Assembly (NCBI GenBank): GCA_031549195.1
Contig: JAVBQF010000001.1
Location: 122,430-186,429 of the forward strand
Direction of reading: 5' to 3'
DNA: 64,000 bases
Source: JAVBQF01 sp031549195
GTDB lineage: Bacteria > Bacillota_I > Bacilli_A > RF39 > UBA660
Part shown: positions 1 through 8,230 of the stretch, piece after piece
Position numbering within the stretch: the first letter of the stretch is position 1
How the letters are laid out: the number at the start of each line of letters is the position of its first letter
Notes under the pieces: model-generated
Seen by the model: only the letters and a program-made list of their open reading frames with translations
Database searches by the model: none
Told to the model about the DNA's origin: nothing
Translations under genes and position numbers: made by a program

Positions 1-2
1 AA

Positions 3-1010
3 GTAAAAAACTTTTTGCCAGAAGAAGATAGAAATACAATAGGAGAAGATGCTGGATTTGATCCAACAAAATTAACTTCATTTGCTCTTTTTAAATCACA
101 AGGGCTTCCGTTTGAAATAAAGCAAGGGGAGTCTTTAATATCAACAGAAACTTCCAGTATGGTTAATTCAAAGATTGGCAAGTATAAAACTAACTATTAT
201 AAAAAAGCATTAAAACACCTTATTCTTGATGTAGATGAAAATTACGAAGTAACAAATGAAGATTTAGATACTTATATGGAGCAGTTTTACAATAGAGAAG
301 TAGATGGAGTATACAGTGTTGATGATGATACTATATATATAAGACCATATAGTAATATTTATCAATTTGAGAAATACTTACAACACGAATATGGACATGC
401 TTTTGGATTGAACACTGAAAGAAGACAAGATGGTGTATGGGATGTTAAACTTGGTGATGAAAAATATTTGTGTGAGTCAAAAATACCAGTGGATTACAAT
501 GAAGACTATTGTAAATATGTTATTGGTTCAAGATGTTTTAATGAGGCAAGAGTAGAATTGATGGCTAGGGAAAGGGTTTTGTCAATATGGGAAAAAGGAA
601 TCAATATTGGAATAAAGCCACCCGTGGGAATAGTAGATGCTTTTGCATCATATCATGAAGAAATAGATTATTTATTACCAATTCTAAGCGCTTTACCAAA
701 AAGAAGTGTTAAAGCTCAGTTTGATAGCGATTTAGGGGAATTACTTGAGTTTATTACAAAGGAAGAGCTTAACTCTCTTGATCAGTTAGTAGAACAAAAA
801 ATTGAAGATGGACAATTATCAACAGGAACTATAACAGCTTGGCCTAATGTTAACCTTGTTGCAAGAGAAGTAGTAAACGTTGGGAGTGGCCAAAAGACTT
901 CAGATTGGTATCAAAATTATACTCAAGTTGAAGACTCATCACCACTAGATGATGCGATTAATCAGATAGCAGAAAATGTTAAGAATAGGGCTGCTCCTAA
1001 AAGTGTTTGA
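3..1010 (+). CDS. Zincin-like hypothetical protein, 5' partial
   Basis: The frame is open to the window edge and has no ribosome binding site at the first internal start-like codon (TTG at 15), so the true start lies upstream. I do not recognise a named family. About 335 codons are visible. The clearest motif is HEYGH at 384-398, preceded by a beta-strand-like segment (DTIYIRP) and followed downstream by NEARVE, which could give the third zinc ligand. That is the layout of a HExxH metallopeptidase such as ImmA/IrrE. HEYGHAFG also matches the start of the metzincin motif, but the third His is absent. No signal peptide or membrane segment is seen in the visible part, so a cytoplasmic location is likely if the missing N-terminus is short. 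Zinc peptidase activity is inference. Confidence 0.6.
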   Translation, partial: VKNFLPEEDRNTIGEDAGFDPTKLTSFALFKSQGLPFEIKQGESLISTETSSMVNSKIGKYKTNYYKKALKHLILDVDENYEVTNEDLDTYMEQFYNREVDGVYSVDDDTIYIRPYSNIYQFEKYLQHEYGHAFGLNTERRQDGVWDVKLGDEKYLCESKIPVDYNEDYCKYVIGSRCFNEARVELMARERVLSIWEKGINIGIKPPVGIVDAFASYHEEIDYLLPILSALPKRSVKAQFDSDLGELLEFITKEELNSLDQLVEQKIEDGQLSTGTITAWPNVNLVAREVVNVGSGQKTSDWYQNYTQVEDSSPLDDAINQIAENVKNRAAPKSV

Positions 1011-1074
1011 GAATATATTAATACATAGATATTTGTACTATTATGTAGAAAGTATGCTAATATAGTATTAGGTG

Positions 1075-1617
1075 ATGAAAGTGAATTTATATATAAGTGG
1101 AAGTAACAGAAAGCAAAATTGTTATAAAGTTTTAAAAGATTTAATTAGTGAAGAAGATAAATTAATTTCTTTATCAGAAATGGATATTAAATTTTGTTTA
1201 GGGTGTAATGAATGCGGAAATAAGCTTGATGAATTTTGCGTGATAGAAGATGGTATGAGTGAAATATATTCTTTAATGTTAAAGGCAGATAAAATAATAC
1301 TTGGAGTACCAATATATTTTAATCAAGTGTCAGGAATGTTTAAAAATATAATAGATAGATTAAACCCTTTTTGTACTCATAATTCGTTAGAAAGTAAAAA
1401 AATATATTTGATAACTCTAGGGTGTCAACCTGAAAAAGACAATAAAGATGTGGTAAAAAATATAAATGGTTATTTCAATGAGTTAGCGGAAATACTCGGT
1501 TTTGAGTTTACTTATTTAAGAAATTTTACAACAGAAAAAGATGATGATATTGAAGCAAATTATGATGGAGAATATAATACAATAATTGCTGAATTAAAAC
1601 AGAATATTGACAAATGA
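1075..1617 (+). CDS. Flavodoxin-family NAD(P)H-dependent reductase
   Basis: The 180-residue protein has the flavodoxin-like fold of FMN-dependent oxidoreductases. The N-terminus MKVNLYISGSNRK is the first strand plus the FMN phosphate loop. VPIYFNQVSGMFKNIIDR is the conserved segment that carries the flavin-binding loop. Between them, CLGCNECGNKLDEFC resembles the cysteine motif of iron-sulfur flavoproteins and of many anaerobe NAD(P)H reductases. It probably transfers electrons in the cytoplasm; the substrate cannot be read. ATG at 1075 is chosen over the adjacent GTG at 1072, although the ribosome binding site (AGG close upstream) is weak. A strong terminator follows, so it is probably transcribed alone or with the preceding gene. 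Confidence 0.75.
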   Translation: MKVNLYISGSNRKQNCYKVLKDLISEEDKLISLSEMDIKFCLGCNECGNKLDEFCVIEDGMSEIYSLMLKADKIILGVPIYFNQVSGMFKNIIDRLNPFCTHNSLESKKIYLITLGCQPEKDNKDVVKNINGYFNELAEILGFEFTYLRNFTTEKDDDIEANYDGEYNTIIAELKQNIDK

Positions 1618-1654
1618 AAAGATAATCAGAATATAAATAATGAACAGATAATAT

Positions 1655-1694
1655 AAAAGTAGATGCGCAAAAAGGAAAAAGCATCTACTTTTTT
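1655..1694 (+). terminator. Rho-independent terminator
   Basis: A perfect stem AAAAGTAGATGC (1655-1666) pairs with GCATCTACTTTT, and the U-tract directly follows. It ends transcription from the flavodoxin-family gene. Confidence 0.85.
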
Positions 1695-1786
1695 GGTTGT
1701 AAATAGTTTGTTATGTGGTTTGTATATTTTTTAAGTTGTTTTGTATATAATAAAAGCCTGTTTCTTAGTTGTAAATTTTATCTTCA

Positions 1787-1815
1787 TTTACATTTGTTTG
1801 ATATTCCGATATAAT
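1787..1815 (+). promoter_or_regulatory. Sigma-70-type promoter of the HD-domain gene
   Basis: TTTACA (1787-1792), a 17-bp spacer and TATAAT (1810-1815). It lies after the upstream terminator and about 80 bp before the start codon at 1898. Confidence 0.7.
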
Positions 1816-1897
1816 GCTCGTATAGTATTTATAGTATCAAATGGTAAAATTGGTTTTTGATTTTAAGAAATAGTCAAAAATAAGGAGGGGAGCAAAT

Positions 1898-2773
1898 ATG
1901 ATAATAAAAGAGCAATTTGAAGAGTCTTTATTCAGAGAAGATGTAATAGAATATTATTTGTCTAAATCAAGAAAAGAGCTAGAAGAAGAGTTTGGTATAG
2001 AAGTTGCAATGATGAAAGATTATGACCAAATGAATTCTCATCATTGTTATAATTTGTTAGAACACACGTTACATACAGTCTATGAGATACCTGTACAAAA
2101 TCTAAATGCTAATCAAGCTAGACTTTTAAAAGTAGCAGCATTCTTTCATGATGTTGGTAAACCTTCTTGTGCTTTTTTTAATGAAAAAACAGGACAGCAA
2201 GCATTTTATGGACATCCATTAAAGTCTGCGTTAATTGCAAGGCCAATATTAGAACAACTTGGATATGTTAATGAGGAACTAGAAAAAATATTATTTTTTA
2301 TAGAACATCATGATGATTTTATAAGCTATAAAAAAGATCTTGCTTTATGGATGCATAATCATTTATTTATGAGAGATATAAATACAGCAAGTATTTTGGA
2401 AAAATTAATTGAAAATAAATATAACTTTAAAGATATGGAATATAATGAAGAGCAGGTAAGGGTTATATGTTATATGCTTGCACACAACTATCAGATTCCA
2501 AATTTTACATCTAAAGGAATACCTCTAACTATAAAATTTAATATGAAAGAAGTTGAGGATAAAATTAAGACTGGAAAATTTGCTAACGTCTTTGTTGCTA
2601 ATTTAGATGATTATAAGTTATTGTTGACGTTGTGTAAGGCAGATGCTTTAGCGCAGAGTGAAATTGCATTACAAAATAGAAAAGAAGTAGGAAATAAAAA
2701 AGAAAAACTAGCTAATATAGAAAAGATAGAAAAGTTAATTTCTGAATCATATTTGTTATTAAATGAAATTTAA
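1898..2773 (+). CDS. HD-domain phosphohydrolase-like protein
   Basis: The 291-residue protein holds an HD domain. The sequence shows LLEHTLHTV (first His), then AAFFHDVGKPSCAF (the His-Asp doublet), then GHPLKSA and FIEHHDDF, which give the later metal ligands. This arrangement is typical of the HD domain found alone or attached to CCA-adding enzymes and other nucleotide phosphohydrolases. The polymerase part is missing, so this is a stand-alone HD protein. The substrate is unknown, and nucleotide or RNA 2',3'-cyclic phosphate are options known for relatives. ATG at 1898 has a strong AAGGAGGGG site. The membrane protein at 2795 follows after 21 bp and is probably in the same transcript. Confidence 0.75.
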   Translation: MIIKEQFEESLFREDVIEYYLSKSRKELEEEFGIEVAMMKDYDQMNSHHCYNLLEHTLHTVYEIPVQNLNANQARLLKVAAFFHDVGKPSCAFFNEKTGQQAFYGHPLKSALIARPILEQLGYVNEELEKILFFIEHHDDFISYKKDLALWMHNHLFMRDINTASILEKLIENKYNFKDMEYNEEQVRVICYMLAHNYQIPNFTSKGIPLTIKFNMKEVEDKIKTGKFANVFVANLDDYKLLLTLCKADALAQSEIALQNRKEVGNKKEKLANIEKIEKLISESYLLLNEI

Positions 2774-2794
2774 ATATATAAGGAGAGTGATGAA

Positions 2795-3469
2795 ATGGCA
2801 AGAACAAAATTAAAGGACAGAATCTTACCAGATTATACAAAAGGAGAAGAAATATTTAATATGACTTCTCATATAGTTGGAGGGGCACTAGGCGTTGTCG
2901 CTATTACACTATGTTTGGCGTTTGCAGTAATACATCAAAATTTTTATGGGATTGTTAGTGGCATAATTTATGGTTTTACTATGATACTTTTATATACAAT
3001 GTCTAGTATTTATCATGGACTTAGTCCTAAAAGGACAGCAAAAAAAGTTTTGCAAGTATTAGATCATTGTTCTATATTCTTACTTATTGCAGGAACATAT
3101 ACTCCTTTTGCACTTTGTGGATTAAGAGTTGTAGATGCCGCTACAGGTTGGTGGATATTTATTATAATTTGGGCGGTAGCTATAGTTGGTATTGTGCTTA
3201 ACTCCATTGATCTTAAAATGTTTGAAAAATTTTCATTAATTTGTTATTTAGCAATGGGCTGGTGCATTATTGTAAAAGCAAATTTATTACCAGAATTCTT
3301 AAATACAACAGGAATAGCACTGTTAATAGGTGGAGGATTGGCATATACAGTTGGTGCGGTAATATATGCACTTGATCATAAAAAAAGGTATATGCACTCC
3401 ATATTTCATTTATTTATATTGTTAGGCAGCATACTGCATTTCCTGTGCATTTTATTATATTTAATGTAA
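2795..3469 (+). CDS. Hemolysin III / TrhA family membrane protein
   Basis: The 224-residue protein has seven predicted membrane segments, as in the hemolysin III/adiponectin-receptor (PAQR) family. Family motifs are visible: TSHIVGG near residue 25, SSIYHGL near 70, LDHCSIFLLIAGTYTPF in the middle, and HSIFHLFILLGSILHF at the end. The conserved Ser, His and Asp residues form the metal site in structures of the family. Relatives in bacteria are implicated in membrane lipid or fluidity homeostasis, and the hemolysin name is historical. The start at 2795 has an AGGAGAGTG site. It shares a transcript with the HD protein and ends at a terminator. Confidence 0.85.
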   Translation: MARTKLKDRILPDYTKGEEIFNMTSHIVGGALGVVAITLCLAFAVIHQNFYGIVSGIIYGFTMILLYTMSSIYHGLSPKRTAKKVLQVLDHCSIFLLIAGTYTPFALCGLRVVDAATGWWIFIIIWAVAIVGIVLNSIDLKMFEKFSLICYLAMGWCIIVKANLLPEFLNTTGIALLIGGGLAYTVGAVIYALDHKKRYMHSIFHLFILLGSILHFLCILLYLM

Positions 3470-3478
3470 TTGAAAAGT

Positions 3479-3500
3479 CACTTTTAATAAAGTGTTTTTT
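3479..3500 (+). terminator. Rho-independent terminator
   Basis: Stem CACTTT (3479-3484), loop TAAT, AAAGTG, then six T residues. It follows the hemolysin-III-type gene. Confidence 0.75.
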
Positions 3501-3522
3501 CTTTGCAAAAATTAATAAAATA

Positions 3523-3551
3523 TTGAAATTCGAAAAAATGTTTGATATACT
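3523..3551 (+). promoter_or_regulatory. Promoter of the Nudix gene
   Basis: TTGAAA (3523-3528), a 17-bp spacer and TATACT (3546-3551). It leaves a 5' leader of about 85 bases before the start at 3641. Confidence 0.7.
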
Positions 3552-3640
3552 GATATGGATTAAAAGCTATGTTAAAATGAAATGAAAAAATATCAATTCG
3601 TTATATTTAAAAATATAAAATAATTGGAGGCATCACAAAT

Positions 3641-4387
3641 ATGGATAAGATCAGGGTAGATTATTATAAAAAAGAAATAATAACAAAGAAAACAAACAGA
3701 AATATTGTTTTTCCATGGGAGATACAAAACGATATTAATCAATACTGGGATAATCTAATAAAGGAAAAGCCGTGGTTTACTCGTGGAAAAGTATATTGTG
3801 CTAAGAATATAAAGGAAGAAGAAGAGAATTGTATTATTGAACTAGACAATTCAGATTATGCGCACTATTTGTATGGATATAATAAGAACAGAGAATATAT
3901 TTGTATAAATTGTTTTGCTGGAGTTTTAATGGAAACTATAGATGGTTATTATGTATTAGGAGAAATGGGCGGAAAAACAGAAGTTCCAAATGAACTTCGA
4001 TTCGTTGGATCTGGAACTATTGATGATATTGATTTTGATGAAGAAAATATTACAACACTTAATACTGCTAGAAGAGAATTAAAAGAAGAGGTTGGACTTG
4101 ATTTAAATTTATTTGAAAGAAAGCCTGGTGCATATGTGATTTCTGAGGGTGAGAGAAAATCAATTGGGATTATATATAAAGTTTATTTAAATATGAACAA
4201 GGAAGAGTTAAAAAGAAGCTTTGACAATCATTTAAAATATCTGTTAGAAAACAAACTAGAATCAGAATTTAATAATTTGTTTTTTATAAAAAAGAGTGAA
4301 GATGATATTGGTAATATGTTAAATAGCAACTTAAAATTGATAGAATATATTACAGATGTTTTATATAAAGATTTAAATAATAGCTAA
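3641..4387 (+). CDS. Nudix-domain hydrolase-like protein
   Basis: The 248-residue protein carries a Nudix box centred on ARRELKEEVGLDL near residues 143-155, which supplies the REL and EE metal ligands. The first half of the box is looser than the consensus. A long insert (GGKTEVPNELRFVGSG) lies before it, and about 90 residues follow without a second recognisable domain. Nudix enzymes cleave nucleoside diphosphates linked to another group in the cytoplasm; the substrate here is unknown. It has its own promoter and an AATTGGAGG ribosome binding site. uvrB begins about 107 bp downstream, with no terminator visible between them, so read-through into uvrB is possible. Confidence 0.75.
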   Translation: MDKIRVDYYKKEIITKKTNRNIVFPWEIQNDINQYWDNLIKEKPWFTRGKVYCAKNIKEEEENCIIELDNSDYAHYLYGYNKNREYICINCFAGVLMETIDGYYVLGEMGGKTEVPNELRFVGSGTIDDIDFDEENITTLNTARRELKEEVGLDLNLFERKPGAYVISEGERKSIGIIYKVYLNMNKEELKRSFDNHLKYLLENKLESEFNNLFFIKKSEDDIGNMLNSNLKLIEYITDVLYKDLNNS

Positions 4388-4410
4388 ATAAAAAGAGAGA
4401 CAGGAATTAT

Positions 4411-4476
4411 ATGCAAGAAAAAGCTGTAGCAAAATATGAAGTAGACGAAGTAATACAGAAAATAGGTAATAATTAA
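4411..4476 (+). CDS. Possible 21-codon ORF or gene fragment
   Basis: A short frame begins MQEKAVAKYEVDEV and ends at TAA just before the uvrB ribosome binding site. Its codon use is coding-like, but the ribosome binding site (CAGGAA) is weak and the product is tiny. It could be a small protein, a leader upstream of uvrB, or the tail of a lost gene. Confidence 0.25.
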   Translation: MQEKAVAKYEVDEVIQKIGNN

Positions 4477-4494
4477 TTGTAAAAGGAGGACTGT

Positions 4495-6441
4495 ATGTTT
4501 AACTTAGTATCAAAATATTCTCCATCTGGAGATCAACCAAATGCAATTTACGAATTAGTAAAGGGATTAAAAGAAGGAAAAAGAGATCAGGTATTGCTTG
4601 GTGCAACGGGGACTGGTAAAACCTTTACTATTTCAAATGTAATAAAAGAAGTAGATAAGCCTACTTTAGTTTTAGCACATAACAAAACCCTTGCAGGACA
4701 ACTTTACTCGGAGTTAAAAGAATTATTTCCCGATAACAGAGTAGAATACTTTGTTTCATACTATGATTACTATCAACCAGAAGCATATGTTCCTTCTAGT
4801 GATACTTATATTGAGAAAGATGCATCTATCAACGATGAAATAGATGAGTTAAGGCACTCAGCCACTAGTGCATTACTTTCTAGAAGAGACGTTATAGTAG
4901 TAGCGTCAGTATCTTGTATTTATGGTATAGGTGAAGTTGAAGATTATTTGGAAAAGATGCTAACGCTTAATGTGGGAGATAAAATAGATAGGAATTCGGT
5001 TCTTACCAAATTAGTAGATATGCTTTATGAAAGAAATGATATGGATTTTAAAAGAGGAACTTTTAGAGTAAGAGGAGATGTACTCGAAGTAATTCCATCA
5101 AATGAGCATGTTAATGGAATAAGAGTTGAATTTTTTGGAGATGAGATAGATAGAATTAGTGAAATAGATACGCTTACTGGCAATATTAAAAATAATAAAA
5201 AGACTGTAAGTATATTTCCAGCATCACACTTTGTAGTTAATGATGAAAAGCTGAAGGAAGCAATAAAAAGAATAAAAGAAGAGCTTAAAGACAGATTAGA
5301 AGTTTTGAAAAGCGAAAATAAACTATTAGAATATCAAAGGCTTGAGCAAAGGTGTAATTATGATATGGAATTGCTTGAAGAAACTGGATTTTGTCCAGGA
5401 GTAGAAAATTATTCGAGGCATTTAGCCTTGCGTGGTGAGGGAGAAACTCCTACTTGTTTGATGGATTTCTTTCCGGATGATTTCCTGTTGGTAATAGATG
5501 AATCACACGTTACTGCTCCTCAAGTAAGAGGAATGTATAATGGAGATAGAGCTAGAAAGATGAATCTCGTTGATTATGGATTTCGTCTTCCAAGTGCACT
5601 AGATAATAGGCCATTAAAATTTGAAGAATTTGAGAAAAAGATTAATCAAGTTATATACGTTTCTGCAACACCAGGTGATTATGAGCTTGAAAAAGTTGAT
5701 AATAAGGTTGTGCAACAGATAATTAGACCAACCGGATTACTTGATCCAATAATAGAAGTTAGAAAATCTGAAGGCCAAATTGATGACTTGGTTGGTGAGA
5801 TAAAAGATAGAATGGCTAAGAACGAAAGAGTCCTTATCACCACGCTTACTATTAGAATGGCTGAAGAACTAACTAATTATTTAAAGCAATTAGATATTAA
5901 GGTTGCATATCTTCATACAGAAGTTAAAACTCTAGAAAGACTTAGAACTATAAGAGACTTGAGACTTGGTAAATATGATTGTATTGTAGGTATTAACTTA
6001 CTTCGTGAAGGAATAGACATACCAGAAGTTAGCTTGATTGCGATATTGGATGCTGATAAGGAAGGATTTTTAAGAAGCTCAAGAAGTTTGGTACAAACAA
6101 TTGGAAGATGTGCAAGAAATGAGCATGGGAAGTGTATAATGTATGGAGATAAGATAACTGACTCTATGAATTATGCAATTAGGGAAACAGCGCGAAGAAG
6201 AGCGATACAAGAAGAATATAACAAAATACATAATATTACCCCAACTACTATATCAAAAGAAATTAGAGATTTGATTAGTAATGTTGATGAGACAAAAGAT
6301 AAGAAGGTAAAAGTATCTAAGAAAGAACAAATAGCAAATATAGAAAAGATTGAACAAGAAATGAGAAAAGCAGCAAAAGATCTAGACTTTGAACGTGCAA
6401 TGGAGCTTCGTGATATCTTATTTGAACTAAAAAGTGAATAA
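4495..6441 (+). CDS. uvrB: Excinuclease ABC subunit B
   Basis: The 648-residue protein has the full UvrB plan. The Walker A motif GATGTGKT is at residues 36-43. The beta-hairpin region [12 protein letters not shown], which clamps damaged DNA, is near 95. The helicase motif DESH and the segments RPTGLLDP and [15 protein letters not shown] follow. A C-terminal UVR motif (residues about 615-645, [14 protein letters not shown]) contacts UvrC. With UvrA it finds bulky DNA lesions and hands them to UvrC for nucleotide excision repair. Length and motifs are normal for the family. The start has an AAAGGAGG site. uvrA lies 1.8 kb downstream, separated by two inserted genes on the same strand. Confidence 0.97.
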   Translation: MFNLVSKYSPSGDQPNAIYELVKGLKEGKRDQVLLGATGTGKTFTISNVIKEVDKPTLVLAHNKTLAGQLYSELKELFPDNRVEYFVSYYDYYQPEAYVPSSDTYIEKDASINDEIDELRHSATSALLSRRDVIVVASVSCIYGIGEVEDYLEKMLTLNVGDKIDRNSVLTKLVDMLYERNDMDFKRGTFRVRGDVLEVIPSNEHVNGIRVEFFGDEIDRISEIDTLTGNIKNNKKTVSIFPASHFVVNDEKLKEAIKRIKEELKDRLEVLKSENKLLEYQRLEQRCNYDMELLEETGFCPGVENYSRHLALRGEGETPTCLMDFFPDDFLLVIDESHVTAPQVRGMYNGDRARKMNLVDYGFRLPSALDNRPLKFEEFEKKINQVIYVSATPGDYELEKVDNKVVQQIIRPTGLLDPIIEVRKSEGQIDDLVGEIKDRMAKNERVLITTLTIRMAEELTNYLKQLDIKVAYLHTEVKTLERLRTIRDLRLGKYDCIVGINLLREGIDIPEVSLIAILDADKEGFLRSSRSLVQTIGRCARNEHGKCIMYGDKITDSMNYAIRETARRRAIQEEYNKIHNITPTTISKEIRDLISNVDETKDKKVKVSKKEQIANIEKIEQEMRKAAKDLDFERAMELRDILFELKSE

Positions 6442-6454
6442 TAGGAGAGATTCA

Positions 6455-7366
6455 ATGAATATTTATACAGAAGAAATAATTAAAGGTGTAATGCCTAAGA
6501 AGATATTACCCAACGGATATAGTTTAGTTTTAGAAGGTGGAGGTACTAGGGGGTTCTATTCATCTGGTGTATTTGATGCTTTTATGGAATCTGGAATTAT
6601 GTTCCCCTATTTAATAGGAGTATCAGCAGGAGCAGCAAATGCACTAAATTACATTTCAGGACAAAGAGGGCGTCAAAGACAAGTAATTGAGAAATATGTT
6701 GGCAAGAAAGAATATTTAGGAACTGGTAATCTTTTAAAGTATAGATCATTATTTGGATATGATTATATTTTTAAAACAGTTCCAGAACAGCATGTTTTTT
6801 GGGATAAAGAAACATTTGATATGGTTAATATCAACTTTTGGATAGGTGCAACAAATTGCAGTACAGGAGAGTCAGTCTGGTTTCAAAAAGAGGATCTAAA
6901 AGATGGTTTAGATGCAATTATTGCTTCTTGTTCTGTTCCATTTGTATCTAAAATCGTAAAATATAATAATTGCGAACTTTTAGATGGAGGTATCTCATCA
7001 CCTATTCCAATAGAAAAATCGCTAGAGGATGGTAATACATTTCATGTTATTGTATTAACTAGAAACGTAGGATATCGAAAGGAAACATTTAAGCAAAAGA
7101 GATTGTTAAATCTGTATTACAGAAAGTATCCGAATTTTATAAGGACGATGTTAAAACGAGATGAAATATATAATAGACAATTAGAGCTTTGTGAAAAACT
7201 GGAACGTGAGGGAAACGCTCTTATAATACGTCCAAAGAAAAAACTAGAGGTTGGTAGAACTGCAAGGGACATTAAAAAACTTTTAGAGTTACATGATGAG
7301 GGATATATAGAAGGGAAAGAAGCGGTGGAGAAGTTGCTTAAGAAATTAAAAAATGAAAAGATTTAA
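6455..7366 (+). CDS. Patatin-like phospholipase
   Basis: The 303-residue protein has all patatin motifs. The oxyanion loop EGGGTRGFYSSG is near residue 25, the nucleophile elbow GVSAGAAN (catalytic Ser) near 60, and DGGISSPIP (catalytic Asp) near 180. Bacterial relatives hydrolyse acyl esters of phospholipids or other lipids. No signal peptide is seen, so a cytoplasmic site is likely. ATG 6455 follows an AGGAGA site; an upstream in-frame GTG at 6434 overlaps uvrB and lacks such a site. The gene begins 13 bp after uvrB and overlaps the next gene by 14 bp, so it is in the uvrB-uvrA transcript. Confidence 0.88.
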   Translation: MNIYTEEIIKGVMPKKILPNGYSLVLEGGGTRGFYSSGVFDAFMESGIMFPYLIGVSAGAANALNYISGQRGRQRQVIEKYVGKKEYLGTGNLLKYRSLFGYDYIFKTVPEQHVFWDKETFDMVNINFWIGATNCSTGESVWFQKEDLKDGLDAIIASCSVPFVSKIVKYNNCELLDGGISSPIPIEKSLEDGNTFHVIVLTRNVGYRKETFKQKRLLNLYYRKYPNFIRTMLKRDEIYNRQLELCEKLEREGNALIIRPKKKLEVGRTARDIKKLLELHDEGYIEGKEAVEKLLKKLKNEKI

Positions 7367-8213
7367 AAAAATATACATTGAGATTACAAATATATGCAAT
7401 CTTAGCTGTTCTTTTTGCAGCACTTCCAAAAGAAGTAAAAGGGAAATGACTGTTGAAGAGTTTCAAATGGTAATTTCTAAAATTAAACCATATACTAAAT
7501 ATATATTTCTACATATTAAAGGTGAACCATTGTTACATAACAACTTAGATGAAATACTCAGTATATGTGATGTGGAAGATATGAGAGTTAATATAACAAC
7601 AAATGGCACCTTATTAAAAAGGAAATTTGATATATTAAAAAGACATAAGTCAATAAGACAAATTAATGTTTCTCTACACTCTGAAAACAATGTTAGTAAT
7701 TATTACGAGAATGCTTTTGAGGTTTGCAAACTTTTATCCACACAAATGTTTATTAGTTATAGGCTTTGGACTTTAAGTAATTTTAAATTAGATGAAAAAT
7801 CCACAACAACTGTTAATAAAATAATTGAATATTATCAATTATCAGCTGATATAGTGGATAAACTAATGAATGAAGAACAAATTAAGATAGATAATAACAC
7901 ATATGTTAATAAAGATAACATATTTGTCTGGCCAGAAGTAAGTGATGAGCAAAATAGTAGAGGATATTGCTATGCTTTGAAGACTCATATAGGAATACTT
8001 TCTGATGGGACAGTAGTTCCTTGTTGTCTTGATGGAGAAGGTGTAATAAATCTTGGAAATATTTTTAATGATGATCTAGAAAAAATATTCGAAAGAAAAA
8101 GATATATGAATATGAAAAAATCTTTTGGAAATAATGAATTAATTGAAGATTTATGTAAAAGTTGTACTTTCAGGGAACGCTTAAATAGAAAAATAGTGTA
8201 TAATAACAAATAG
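7353..8213 (+). CDS. Radical SAM/SPASM domain protein
   Basis: The 286-residue protein begins with the radical SAM cluster motif CNLSCSFC (Cys-x3-Cys-x2-Cys, residues about 14-21), which binds a 4Fe-4S cluster for S-adenosylmethionine cleavage. GEPLLHNNL and NITTNGTLL are the next family motifs. The C-terminal third looks like a SPASM domain: SDGTVVPCCLDGEG, then LGNIFNDDLEKIF and LCKSCTF, which carry cysteines for auxiliary clusters. SPASM proteins often modify peptides or mature enzymes, but no peptide precursor is evident nearby, so the substrate is unknown. It overlaps the patatin-like gene by 14 bp and ends just before uvrA. Confidence 0.85.
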   Translation: MKRFKKIYIEITNICNLSCSFCSTSKRSKREMTVEEFQMVISKIKPYTKYIFLHIKGEPLLHNNLDEILSICDVEDMRVNITTNGTLLKRKFDILKRHKSIRQINVSLHSENNVSNYYENAFEVCKLLSTQMFISYRLWTLSNFKLDEKSTTTVNKIIEYYQLSADIVDKLMNEEQIKIDNNTYVNKDNIFVWPEVSDEQNSRGYCYALKTHIGILSDGTVVPCCLDGEGVINLGNIFNDDLEKIFERKRYMNMKKSFGNNELIEDLCKSCTFRERLNRKIVYNNK

Positions 8214-8230
8214 ATTTGTAGGTGGAAGTT

